NCBI RefSeq assembly: GCF_000272045.2
Contig: NZ_AJYZ02000042.1
Span: 142,365 to 206,364 of the forward strand
Origin: Vibrio crassostreae 9ZC13
Lineage (GTDB): Bacteria; Pseudomonadota; Gammaproteobacteria; Enterobacterales; Vibrionaceae
DNA length: 64,000 nucleotides
Direction of reading: 5' to 3'
In this document: piece by piece, positions 7,229 through 15,614 of the stretch
Layout: every line of letters begins with the position of its first letter
How positions within the stretch are numbered: the stretch's first letter is position 1
The notes under the pieces: generated by a model
What the model was told of the DNA's origin: nothing
The model's input: only the letters and a program-made list of their open reading frames with translations
Databases searched by the model: none
Program-made: the position numbers and the translations under genes

Positions 7229-8160
7229 GTAAAGCCTTCTAAGATAATAAGTTATTCTGTTCCAGAATATGTTAACAAACAAAAGATACTCTAACTAATT
7301 GAGAACTAGCCTAAAGATCTGATTTTAAAGACTTGTTGGTAATAGAAGTGTCATTATCGCAGTTATGAGACAAGTTAATATAGTCCAGACAGAGGTTAAT
7401 AGAATTTATGTTGCACTGTAACTTACGATTAGCCAAGTCGTTTATAGAAGTTCGTTTTGGATGGCAACGCAGTTTGGTAACAATGACCGTTGGGCATCAG
7501 AAAATTCAAAGTTAGTGGTTTGAAAAACGAGTACGGATGTTACTGATGACGTTGATAGTTGATTCAATTTGGTGAAGAACAAGCCAACATAGGTAAACAA
7601 GACTAGATGATTCGGGAGTTCGCTTGGTCTTTTGGGACCGTTAAATCTAGCGAACAAGAGTAACCAAGTCTTTTCAGTTTATTGGTAGTACGGACAATAG
7701 ACCGAGAGTTAGTGGAAGCGTTAATCATCTAGGTTCTTTTGGTAAGCAAAATCAGGGTAATAGCTTTTAACACTCAACCAGCAGAGACTCTGGACTAACT
7801 TTGGAGAGGCATCCGTAATTAGAAGTCTTAATTAAGTTTGAGCAGACATGTGATAAAGCCATCACGATTTAATCCAATTAACGCGGAGTCAAAGCCAGCC
7901 AGTAATTAAATAGATACATTCATGCGGTGCTGTACGTAAAATTACAACAGGCCCTGAAACCTCTCAGATTTCAACCTCCTTTTTGGTGCGTATTATGTAT
8001 ATTATGTTAAATGGGTTTTGATGTTTATAAGGCAGGTATCTTTGTGCGATGCCCTGCCTCTTGTTTATCTACCAAATCGATGTTCTATTTAACAGTAAGG
8101 CTATTTACCATAAAATACCTAATAAACATATTTCCTAATCTTCGATTAAGAATACGTTTA
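7229..8160. other. Gene-free stretch of about 0.9 kb
   Basis: No frame here has a convincing ribosome site or recognisable product; the longest minus-strand frame (7442-7657) is 71 codons with no family resemblance I trust. The middle (about 7400-7870) is less AT-rich than the flanks and looks like degenerate or untranslated sequence, perhaps a dispersed genomic repeat or the remains of a gene. The right end carries the hairpin at 8030-8059. Confidence 0.5.
8030..8059 (-). terminator. Possible terminator hairpin after the hybrid kinase gene
   Basis: AGGCAGG (8030-8036) pairs with CCTGCCT (8053-8059), with a further ATC/GAT pairing inside. The T tracts on both sides are weak. It lies about 100 nt past the stop of the minus-strand kinase gene. 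Confidence 0.4.
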
Positions 8161-9882
8161 TTAGACTTCAAGCATTAATCGATCAATTGCTTCTGTGATC
8201 TCTTTAGTTCTTACTGGCTTGGTCACGAAATCATTCATGCCGACATCTAAGCACGAACATTTGTCTTCTACTGATGTGTGTGCTGTTAGCGCAACGATTG
8301 GTGTTTTGATGTTTGCGTCTCTCATGTATTTGGTTGTGGTTAATCCATCCATGACCGGCATCGACACATCCATTAAGATAATGTCTATTGATTCGTTGCC
8401 TCTTTCAATAAAGCCAATCGCTTCTTCACCATTACTTGCGATGAAAACCTCGTGGCCTTGTCTTGTAAGGATTAACTTTATCACCATTTGATTCGTTGGA
8501 TTGTCTTCGACAACTAACACTGAATAACGGCTTCTTAACTCTCGTGAAGATTCGTCTTCTTTGTTAGCCAGATTATTCGTAACTCTAGTAAGCACTGGCA
8601 ACTGTACTTCGAATTTGGAGCCTTTTCCAGGCTCACTCTTTACCGATATGCGCCCGCGCATCAGTTCAACCAGTCTTTTAGTGATGGCCAAGCCTAAACC
8701 TGTGCCACCAAATCTACGTGTGATTGTGCTATCAGCTTGCACAAATGGACTGAACAGCGACGAAAGTTGTTGCGAGCTAATGCCAATCCCTGTGTCTTCC
8801 ACCGTTATATAGAAAGAGCTCTGCTGGTACTTTATAGAAACATGGACATGCCCACGCTCAGTGAACTTAATCGCGTTACCGATCAAATTAAATAGGATCT
8901 GTGCCAAGCGACTTGGGTCGATGTAATGAAGTTCACCTTCAGGGATATCGCTAGTTACTGTTAGCGGCAAACCTTTATCGTCTGCTGTCTTCTTTTGTTC
9001 AGATAATACAAAAGTTACAGTGTCTCTTACGTTGCTCCATTGAGGAGCCAACGAGAAACACCCAGATTCAATCTTAGAAAAATCCAATACGTCACTGATA
9101 ATTGCCAGCAATAGCTCAGATGATGTGCTCATATTAAGCAGTATAGACTGTTGTTCTTCGTTCAATGATGTGGATTTTAGGGTGTCTATTAGGCCAATTA
9201 TGGCATTTAGCGGTGTTCTTAATTCATGACTCATCATCGCGAGGAATTCAGACTTGGCCTTGTTGGCTCTTTCTGCGTCTTTTCTTGCTGTGACAAGCTC
9301 TGCGGTACGTTCTCGAACGGTTGCTTCAAGCTTTTCTTTGTTCTCAATATCGAAAACAGCACGCTCTATCAACGGTCGAAAACGGTTTAGTGTGGCCTTA
9401 GTTTCAATACTAAAGTGCTTGGTATTCGAGTGGATAAAGATGATGACGGATTGTGTTAGTCCGCTATCGATACCAGTAATTAGAACAGAGTTGATTTGAT
9501 CGAGGATAATGGGATGTAAGGAATTGAATTCACCCAGAGACTTGGGTTCAAAAAGGATGGCGCATTCTCCATTGATCACTCGAGATAACTTGCCACAATC
9601 ACTCCAATTCATCTGTTCGAAGACTTTGTTATTGCTTAGCAGGGTTTTGAAACTGCCTTCGTTCCCTACCCTTGATACCACGATAAAGTCATCAAACTTA
9701 ATGTATTTTTTGAGCACGAACTCGAGACTGGAGAATATCTTATATATGTTACTTGCCTTACTGATCGCAGAGATGGTTGATAAGATCACCCTGTTCTCTT
9801 CAGCCAGCTTTCGCTCACGGGCTTTTAGTTTTTGCAGTTCAATACGTGCTTCTTGCAGCGCTTCTTGACCTTCAGAACCCAT
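8161..9882 (-). CDS. Hybrid sensor histidine kinase/response regulator (VpsS/NahK-like)
   Basis: 573 aa, cytosolic, no TM segment. Order: N-terminal coiled coil (10-40); a GAF-like region (about 45-180); a second helix; HisKA with phospho-His219 in FLAMMSHELRTPLNAIIG; HATPase_c with NLIGNAIKF, DTGIGIS and GGTGLGLAI; and a receiver domain with phospho-Asp505 in IILMDVSMPVMDG. No Hpt domain, so it must pass phosphate to a separate Hpt protein. Its ATG overlaps the stop of the upstream FIST gene (TAATG), implying coupled translation. That pairing is known for NosP-NahK of Pseudomonas and VpsV-VpsS of V. cholerae, which link nitric oxide or other cues to biofilm and the LuxU/LuxO relay. The assignment to that pair is inference from architecture and gene order. 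Confidence 0.85.
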   Translation of the reverse strand: MGSEGQEALQEARIELQKLKARERKLAEENRVILSTISAISKASNIYKIFSSLEFVLKKYIKFDDFIVVSRVGNEGSFKTLLSNNKVFEQMNWSDCGKLSRVINGECAILFEPKSLGEFNSLHPIILDQINSVLITGIDSGLTQSVIIFIHSNTKHFSIETKATLNRFRPLIERAVFDIENKEKLEATVRERTAELVTARKDAERANKAKSEFLAMMSHELRTPLNAIIGLIDTLKSTSLNEEQQSILLNMSTSSELLLAIISDVLDFSKIESGCFSLAPQWSNVRDTVTFVLSEQKKTADDKGLPLTVTSDIPEGELHYIDPSRLAQILFNLIGNAIKFTERGHVHVSIKYQQSSFYITVEDTGIGISSQQLSSLFSPFVQADSTITRRFGGTGLGLAITKRLVELMRGRISVKSEPGKGSKFEVQLPVLTRVTNNLANKEDESSRELRSRYSVLVVEDNPTNQMVIKLILTRQGHEVFIASNGEEAIGFIERGNESIDIILMDVSMPVMDGLTTTKYMRDANIKTPIVALTAHTSVEDKCSCLDVGMNDFVTKPVRTKEITEAIDRLMLEV

Positions 9883-11066
9883 TACTTTTTCAACCTATAA
9901 AACGTTGCAGACGATACCATTAAATTCCCGTGTGCATTCTCGCCACCAGAGAGCCTGCCTTGTTCACCAAACGTAAATGGACATATGTATGGGAGCCCAT
10001 TAAGTGCTTGATTTATTTGGTCACAAACCTCATCCATATCTTGTTTAAGGTTCAACATTGGGCCTGCACAAAAGATATTGATCGCCCCTAGTTTCTCTTC
10101 AAGATCCATGTCGTTGTAGTATGAGGAGTGAATGATATTCGCGGCGCGGCTAATCAACTGCTGCTTAGACCCTTGCATCAGGTAGATGGTGTCGCCTTCA
10201 CTGATGTCTGTGAACAGCTCAATCCCATTACACTCCGTCTCTCTGATCGAATGAGACAATTTGAAATATGGGTAATCGTAAGAAGAGCCGACTTTCCTGC
10301 CTAATGGGTAGACTGACGACTTTTCGAATATGTAGCCATCATCACTGCCATCTAAGTGGAAATTAGTCCATTCGTTGTAAACGGTGACGGCTGGCCTGTG
10401 GTCTATCTCCAACAAAATTCGGTTTCTTACTTTGGTCACGGTGCCTGAATACCGCGTAGGCGTATGACCCGCGCTGAAAGAGGAATAGATGGACTGAGAC
10501 GCAAACACTACCGTTAAAGACACACCATTTATAGACAGCGACTCTTCGGTGAAGATACTCCAATTTCCGGAAACCTGGTTGTCTGCAGCACTGCCACCAA
10601 TAATTGGCACTTCAGTACCAAATTTCTTATCGATAGCCGCCATCACCTTTTCTTCGTTACCCGGTGTGGAATGCAGCAAGATAAGATCAGGAATTTCACC
10701 TTCTCGGTTGGCGTTCTTGAGTGCTTTGTCTATCGCGCTGAAGGTACTGCGGTCTATGGAGTCGCTGAAATGTTCGATTCCCGTACCATAGGCGTTGATC
10801 CCCGAGTCATGAATAATGAGGACGCCAATGACTGGACCAGAATGAAAACCAGTTTCGGTCATAATGCCGTGACAAGTAGTACAGCCATGTATGGGAGTGT
10901 TCGGGAGAGCATCTACGAAATATCTCTGCACAGCGAGTGTCGAATACTCTTCTGTGCAGTAGCAAATAAGACAAGCAATATCGTCAGGGTTTTCCACCCC
11001 GCTGAGCAACTCATCTACTGCGATTTTATCGTCTAGGGAGTAAGAGACTTTTGATAGAAATTTCAT
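9882..11066 (-). CDS. FIST-domain sensor protein (NosP/VpsV-like)
   Basis: 394 aa, cytosolic. FIST_N covers about residues 25-215 (IACLICYCTEEYS, IHGCTTCHGIMTETG, VPIIGGSAADNQ) and FIST_C about 220-375 (ending NIFCAGPMLNL, GLPYICPFTFGEQG). FIST proteins bind small ligands; several are haem proteins that sense nitric oxide (NosP) and control a kinase encoded next door, as here. I cannot confirm the haem ligand from sequence. The stop overlaps the kinase start by one base. Two-gene operon on the minus strand; no clear operator seen upstream. Confidence 0.8.
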   Translation of the reverse strand: MKFLSKVSYSLDDKIAVDELLSGVENPDDIACLICYCTEEYSTLAVQRYFVDALPNTPIHGCTTCHGIMTETGFHSGPVIGVLIIHDSGINAYGTGIEHFSDSIDRSTFSAIDKALKNANREGEIPDLILLHSTPGNEEKVMAAIDKKFGTEVPIIGGSAADNQVSGNWSIFTEESLSINGVSLTVVFASQSIYSSFSAGHTPTRYSGTVTKVRNRILLEIDHRPAVTVYNEWTNFHLDGSDDGYIFEKSSVYPLGRKVGSSYDYPYFKLSHSIRETECNGIELFTDISEGDTIYLMQGSKQQLISRAANIIHSSYYNDMDLEEKLGAINIFCAGPMLNLKQDMDEVCDQINQALNGLPYICPFTFGEQGRLSGGENAHGNLMVSSATFYRLKK

Positions 11067-11180
11067 AGATTCTGGGTAACTTTATTAATGCTCTCTTTAT
11101 AACACTTTAATGCATTGTGTTTCACTGATTTGGTACATGTTTCTATCAAAAGAACCGAGGTGTGCCCCAGTTTCTCTCAG

Positions 11181-11546
11181 TTACTCCTTAGAAAGGTTTA
11201 CAGAAAACGTGCTCACCTGTTGTGGAAATGTAACCGTTATTGAGGAGGTCTTATCACTAGTTTGTAACAGCCAATTTGATGGTCCTTTTTCTTCCAGAAT
11301 TCCGCTTTCATTATAGCTAATGATAAATTTGCCAGTTTTAGATGTTTCGATCGAATACCCTAGGTTATTGCTTGAAACTGAAATATTATGATTATCAATA
11401 CCAAATTTACAAGGTTTTGAAACTATACAGTTTACTGTTTCGTTATTATCGTATGTTACTGTTCTCCAAGTAAATGCAGCTATTAAAACAACCAACATGA
11501 CGATAATTTGAACAAGCCTGCCTTTTGTTAGCTTTTGTGCCGCCAT
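11181..11546 (-). CDS. Small membrane-anchored or exported protein of unknown function
   Basis: 121 aa. One hydrophobic segment near the N-terminus (about residues 10-27, LVQIIVMLVVLIAAFTW) after a basic start, so N-in/C-out or an uncleaved signal. The periplasmic part is Ser/Thr/Asn-rich with two Cys (NCIVSKPCKFG) that could form a disulphide, and short strand-like repeats. I do not recognise the family. It is transcribed away from ccoN, about 250 bp from it. An unidentified role in envelope or oxidase assembly is possible, but only position suggests it. Confidence 0.55.
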   Translation of the reverse strand: MAAQKLTKGRLVQIIVMLVVLIAAFTWRTVTYDNNETVNCIVSKPCKFGIDNHNISVSSNNLGYSIETSKTGKFIISYNESGILEEKGPSNWLLQTSDKTSSITVTFPQQVSTFSVNLSKE

Positions 11547-11804
11547 TATAATCTTTACTCCTTGTTACAAAGTTCAAAGTTTTTAAATAAAAATCCAATT
11601 CCAGACCAAGCGTAAGGTTACTACTCTGTCATTGATTTGTTAATTCAAGTATAGTGTCGCGTTGAAAATGCCACTTTTTTTTAAAATCAGCAAGTGGAAA
11701 TAAAGCCCTGAATAGGCTGAATTTCCTTTTCTAATTTGGGTGGCATTACGACGTGAGTCGTGTTGGAAGTAAAGTGTAGTAAATAAGAAATTGGAAGCAT
11801 GCAA

Positions 11805-13232
11805 ATGAGCCAAGAAAAGCAGCTTGAACAAAACTACAACTATACGGTCGTCCGTCAATTTACCCTAGTTACAATTTTGTGGGGTATTGTCGGTATGGGC
11901 GTTGGTGTTTTGATTGCCGCTCAATTAGTTTGGCCACAGCTAAACTTTGATACGCCGTGGTTGACGTACAGTCGTTTACGTCCCCTGCATACTAATGCGG
12001 TTATTTTTGCGTTCGGTACAAGTGCGCTGTTTGCAACATCATATTATGTTGTACAACGTACCTGTCAGACGCGTCTCTTTGGTGGCCCTCTCGTAGCCTT
12101 TACCTTTTGGGGTTGGCAAGCGATTATCCTGTCCGCTGCAATTACTTTACCGTTAGGTTTAACCTCTGGTAAAGAATACGCAGAACTTGAATGGCCAATC
12201 GATATTGCTATTACTCTTGTGTGGGTAGCTTATGCGGTCGTGTTCTTCGGAACCATGATTAAACGTAAGACATCGCACATTTACGTAGCAAACTGGTTCT
12301 TCGGAGCCTTCATTATCACGGTTGCCGTGTTGCACATCGTTAACAGCCTAGCTGTTCCTGTCTCTGCGTTTAAATCGTACTCGATTTATTCCGGAGCGAT
12401 CGATGCAATGGTGCAATGGTGGTACGGACACAATGCGGTAGGCTTCCTATTGACAGCTGGTTTCCTAGGCATGATGTACTACTTCGTTCCTAAACAAGCT
12501 GGTCGCCCTGTTTACTCTTACCGTTTGTCGATTGTTCACTTCTGGGCTCTCGTGTCTCTGTATATCTGGGCTGGTCCTCACCACCTACACTACACTGCAC
12601 TTCCTGACTGGACTCAATCTCTAGGTATGGTTATGTCTTTGGTTCTGTTTGCTCCATCTTGGGGTGGCATGATCAACGGTATTATGACTCTATCTGGTGC
12701 GTGGCATAAGCTTCGCTACGACCCAATCCTACGTTTCCTAATCGTTTCTCTATCATTCTACGGCATGTCGACTTTCGAAGGCCCAATGATGGCAATCAAA
12801 ACGGTTAACGCACTATCTCACTACACGGACTGGACTATCGGTCACGTTCACTCTGGTGCGTTAGGTTGGGTTGCAATGGTTTCTATCGGTTCGGTTTACC
12901 ACTTAGTTCCTAAACTATTTGGTCAAGAGCGTATGTACTCTGTATCCCTAATCAATGTTCACTTCTGGTTAGCAACGATTGGTACGGTTTTCTACATTGT
13001 AGCAATGTGGATCTCTGGCGTGATGCAAGGTCTGATGTGGCGTGCAGTTAACTCTGACGGTACATTAACTTACAGCTTCGTTGAATCTGTAGAAGCGTCT
13101 TACCCGTTCTACTTTGTACGTTTCTTAGGTGGTTTCATCTTCCTATCTGGTATGTTCTTAATGGCATACAACACGTACAAAACTGTTTCTGCACCTAAAG
13201 ATAGCCTTAAAGCTATCCCTCAACCGGCTTAA
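11805..13232 (+). CDS. ccoN: Cytochrome c oxidase cbb3-type, subunit I
   Basis: Catalytic haem-copper subunit of the high-affinity cbb3 oxidase in the inner membrane; reduces O2 at the haem b3/CuB centre and pumps protons. About 12 TM helices, 475 aa. Metal-ligand regions visible: RPLHTNAVIFAFG (low-spin haem His), WWYGHNAVGFLL (CuB His), WAGPHHLHYTALPDW (two CuB His) and HVHSGALGWVAM (haem His). Start: the ATG at 11805 has GGAAG seven nt upstream; the ATG at 11799 is too close to it. First gene of ccoN-O-Q-P. I found no convincing FNR box upstream, although the family is usually FNR-controlled. Confidence 0.97.
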   Translation: MSQEKQLEQNYNYTVVRQFTLVTILWGIVGMGVGVLIAAQLVWPQLNFDTPWLTYSRLRPLHTNAVIFAFGTSALFATSYYVVQRTCQTRLFGGPLVAFTFWGWQAIILSAAITLPLGLTSGKEYAELEWPIDIAITLVWVAYAVVFFGTMIKRKTSHIYVANWFFGAFIITVAVLHIVNSLAVPVSAFKSYSIYSGAIDAMVQWWYGHNAVGFLLTAGFLGMMYYFVPKQAGRPVYSYRLSIVHFWALVSLYIWAGPHHLHYTALPDWTQSLGMVMSLVLFAPSWGGMINGIMTLSGAWHKLRYDPILRFLIVSLSFYGMSTFEGPMMAIKTVNALSHYTDWTIGHVHSGALGWVAMVSIGSVYHLVPKLFGQERMYSVSLINVHFWLATIGTVFYIVAMWISGVMQGLMWRAVNSDGTLTYSFVESVEASYPFYFVRFLGGFIFLSGMFLMAYNTYKTVSAPKDSLKAIPQPA

Positions 13233-13243
13233 GGAGATTTAGA

Positions 13244-13864
13244 ATGAGCTCAAATTCAAATAATCGCCATGAGTTGGTAGAGAAGAATGTTGGCCTACTA
13301 GCGATTCTTATCGTTATTGCTATCAGTTTTGGTGCTTTAGTAGAAATTACCCCACTTATTTTCCAAAAGCAGACTACTGAACCTGTAGAAAATCTACGTG
13401 TTTACTCTGCTCTGGAAATGGAAGGTCGTGATATCTACATTCGCGAAGGTTGTAACGTATGTCACAGCCAAATGATTCGTCCTTTCCGCTCTGAAACTGA
13501 ACGTTACGGTCACTACTCTGTAGCTGGCGAAAGCGTTTGGGAACACCCATTCCTATGGGGTTCTAAGCGTACTGGTCCTGATTTAGCGCGTGTTGGTGAT
13601 CGTTACTCTGATGAGTGGCACCGCGTTCACCTTATCGACCCTCGCGAACTTGTTCCTGAATCAAACATGCCTGGTTTCCCATGGCTTGCTGAGAATGTAC
13701 TTGATGGCAAATTGACTAAACAGAAGCTTGAAATCTTCCGTAATCAATTTGGTGTTCCTTACACAGACGAACAAATTGCTAACGCTAAACAAGATGTTGA
13801 AGGAAAAACAGAGATGGATGCAATCATCGCTTACCTTCAATCGCTTGGCCACGCAATGAAATAA
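13244..13864 (+). CDS. ccoO: Cytochrome c oxidase cbb3-type, subunit II (mono-haem)
   Basis: 206 aa. One N-terminal TM helix (about 17-37, VGLLAILIVIAISFGALVEI) anchors a periplasmic cytochrome c domain with a single CxxCH (REGCNVCHSQM) and a distal Met ligand region (ESNMPGFPWL). It hands electrons from CcoP to CcoN. It starts 11 nt after ccoN with a strong AAGGAG site, so it belongs to the same operon. Confidence 0.97.
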   Translation: MSSNSNNRHELVEKNVGLLAILIVIAISFGALVEITPLIFQKQTTEPVENLRVYSALEMEGRDIYIREGCNVCHSQMIRPFRSETERYGHYSVAGESVWEHPFLWGSKRTGPDLARVGDRYSDEWHRVHLIDPRELVPESNMPGFPWLAENVLDGKLTKQKLEIFRNQFGVPYTDEQIANAKQDVEGKTEMDAIIAYLQSLGHAMK

Positions 13865-13873
13865 GGAATAATT

Positions 13874-14047
13874 ATGGACATTATTACATTTCAAAGTGTT
13901 TGGACTGTTACTGTTTTTGCTTGTTTCATCGGCATCGTTTGGTGGGCTTTCGGTAAAAATCGTAAGTCGCGCTTCGACGAAGATGCAAACCTAGTGTTCG
14001 CTGATGAAGCACCTGCGAAAGATAAAAATCAAGGAGTGACGAAGTAA
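13874..14047 (+). CDS. ccoQ: Cytochrome c oxidase cbb3-type, subunit IV
   Basis: 57 aa, missed by length filters. It begins MDIITFQSVWTVTVF and has one TM helix (about residues 8-26, ending IVWWAFG) followed by a charged cytosolic tail, as in CcoQ/FixQ, which stabilises the CcoP-CcoNO association. AAGGAA lies 6-10 nt upstream of the ATG. Its stop overlaps the ccoP ATG (TAATG), so the order is N-O-Q-P. Confidence 0.93.
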   Translation: MDIITFQSVWTVTVFACFIGIVWWAFGKNRKSRFDEDANLVFADEAPAKDKNQGVTK

Positions 14048-15021
14048 TGAGTACATTCTGGAGTATTTGGGTAACAGTAATCACAATCGGTACATTGATT
14101 GGCTGTGCAGCCTTACTTCGTTGGTGTTCCAACGATAAAACAGGTGTAGAAGAAGGTCAGGATATGGGCCATGAATACGATGGTATTCGTGAGCTTAATA
14201 ACCCGCTACCTAAATGGTGGACATACCTTTTCGTTAGCACAATTGTGTTTGCAGCTGTTTATCTAGCTCTATACCCAGGCCTTGGCAACTTTAAAGGTCT
14301 ACTAGGTTGGACGAGTTCAAACCAAACAGTTCGTAGCGTAGAAGAGTCTCGCTCTGCAATCGCTGCTGCGCAAGCAAACAAACAGTTAGACGCATACGCG
14401 AAAGAGCTTGATGATGCAGACACCTACTTTGGTGAAGCATTCAGAAAGCTAGCTCACGACGAAAATGGTCTACGTTCCGTCCCTGACATTGCATCAGATG
14501 CTGATGCAATCAAAGTGGGCCAACGTTTGTTCCTACAAAACTGTTCTCAGTGTCACGGCTCTGATGCACGTGGTCAGAAAGGTTTCCCGAACCTAACTGA
14601 TGACGCATGGTTATATGGTGGTGAACCACAAGCTATCGTTACTACCATCATGCATGGTCGTGTCGGTCAAATGCCAGGTTGGAAAGACGCTCTTGGCGAA
14701 GAAGGCGTAAAAGAAGTAGTTAGCTACACGCTTAGCCTTTCAGGTCGTAGCGTAAACGCACGTGAAGCAGAAGCTGGTAAAGCGCGCTTTGTAGTGTGTG
14801 CAGCGTGTCACGGTACTGATGGTAAGGGTAACCCTGCTGTTGGCGCCCCTGACCTGACTGACCGCGACTGGCTATTCGGCGATTCTCGCGCTGATGTGAC
14901 GGAAACAGTCATGTACGGACGTTCTGGTGTAATGCCGGCTTGGAAGGACATCCTCGGTGAGGATAAGGTTCAGCTCGTCTCTGCCTACGTCTGGAGCCTC
15001 AGCAACTCAGATAAAGAGTAA
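14047..15021 (+). CDS. ccoP: Cytochrome c oxidase cbb3-type, subunit III (di-haem)
   Basis: 324 aa. N-terminal TM helices (about residues 3-24 and 57-75) and two periplasmic cytochrome c domains with CxxCH motifs CSQCHG and CAACHG; the distal Met regions are GRVGQMPGWKD and GRSGVMPAWKD. It takes electrons from soluble cytochrome c or bc1. ATG coupled to ccoQ. A terminator follows at 15032. Confidence 0.96.
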   Translation: MSTFWSIWVTVITIGTLIGCAALLRWCSNDKTGVEEGQDMGHEYDGIRELNNPLPKWWTYLFVSTIVFAAVYLALYPGLGNFKGLLGWTSSNQTVRSVEESRSAIAAAQANKQLDAYAKELDDADTYFGEAFRKLAHDENGLRSVPDIASDADAIKVGQRLFLQNCSQCHGSDARGQKGFPNLTDDAWLYGGEPQAIVTTIMHGRVGQMPGWKDALGEEGVKEVVSYTLSLSGRSVNAREAEAGKARFVVCAACHGTDGKGNPAVGAPDLTDRDWLFGDSRADVTETVMYGRSGVMPAWKDILGEDKVQLVSAYVWSLSNSDKE

Positions 15022-15031
15022 CATAATAATA

Positions 15032-15060
15032 ACAGCCCCTTCTTAAGGGGCTGTCTTTCT
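15032..15060 (+). terminator. Terminator after ccoNOQP
   Basis: ACAGCCCCTT (15032-15041) pairs with AAGGGGCTGT (15045-15054) with a 3-nt loop and a CTTTCTTTT tail. It separates the structural genes from the assembly genes, which may be expressed at a lower level by read-through or their own promoter. Confidence 0.85.
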
Positions 15061-15129
15061 TTTACAGTTATAACCTTAAGTGTTTGTAAAAATTAGTTTT
15101 ATTTCATTGTATATATTGAGAATAATAAT

Positions 15130-15609
15130 ATGGAACAACCTTGGTATAAGCAGTTTTGGCCGTGGTTTTTGATCTTCCTAACCGTTGGCGTTTCTATGCT
15201 GACATTGGTTCGAGTCGCGATACTTACCAACCATTCAGTTAACGTTGTCACTGAAGATTACTATAAAAAAGGTAAAGGTATTAATGTCGACATTTCGAAA
15301 GTAAATGTTGCTAAAGAGCTTGGCCTGTCAGCTTCAGTTAGCGAGAAAGGTAACTCAGTTATCATTACCCTAGACAAAGGCAAGCTAGACCACTTCCCTG
15401 CTATTAGCGCAATGTTCGTGCACCGAACGCTGCCTGACCGTGATTTTACTCAGCTACTGACCGCTGATGCGAGAGGCAACTACACGTTGACTCTGGACCA
15501 TGAAATGCAAGGTCCATGGTTTATTGAGCTTTCTCCGCATGATTCTGAATGGTTAGTGCAAGGTCGCATGAACTTCCCTATTGATACTCCTACTCAACTA
15601 ACGAACTAA
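15130..15609 (+). CDS. ccoH: cbb3 oxidase assembly protein, FixH/CcoH family
   Basis: 159 aa. Begins MEQPWYKQFWPWFLIFLT; one N-terminal TM helix (about 11-31), then the YYKKGKGIN motif of FixH proteins and a periplasmic beta-rich part. Needed for stable assembly of cbb3 oxidase. It stops 5 nt before ccoI, so the two are in one unit. Confidence 0.9.
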   Translation: MEQPWYKQFWPWFLIFLTVGVSMLTLVRVAILTNHSVNVVTEDYYKKGKGINVDISKVNVAKELGLSASVSEKGNSVIITLDKGKLDHFPAISAMFVHRTLPDRDFTQLLTADARGNYTLTLDHEMQGPWFIELSPHDSEWLVQGRMNFPIDTPTQLTN

Positions 15610-15614
15610 AGCTT

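Noticed and set aside
7442..7657. A 71-codon minus-strand frame
   Set aside because: No ribosome site, signal or recognisable family; the neighbourhood looks non-coding.
11632..11648. FNR-like sequence upstream of ccoN (TTGATTTGTTAATTCAA)
   Set aside because: The half-sites are too far apart (nine instead of six nt between TTGA and TCAA).
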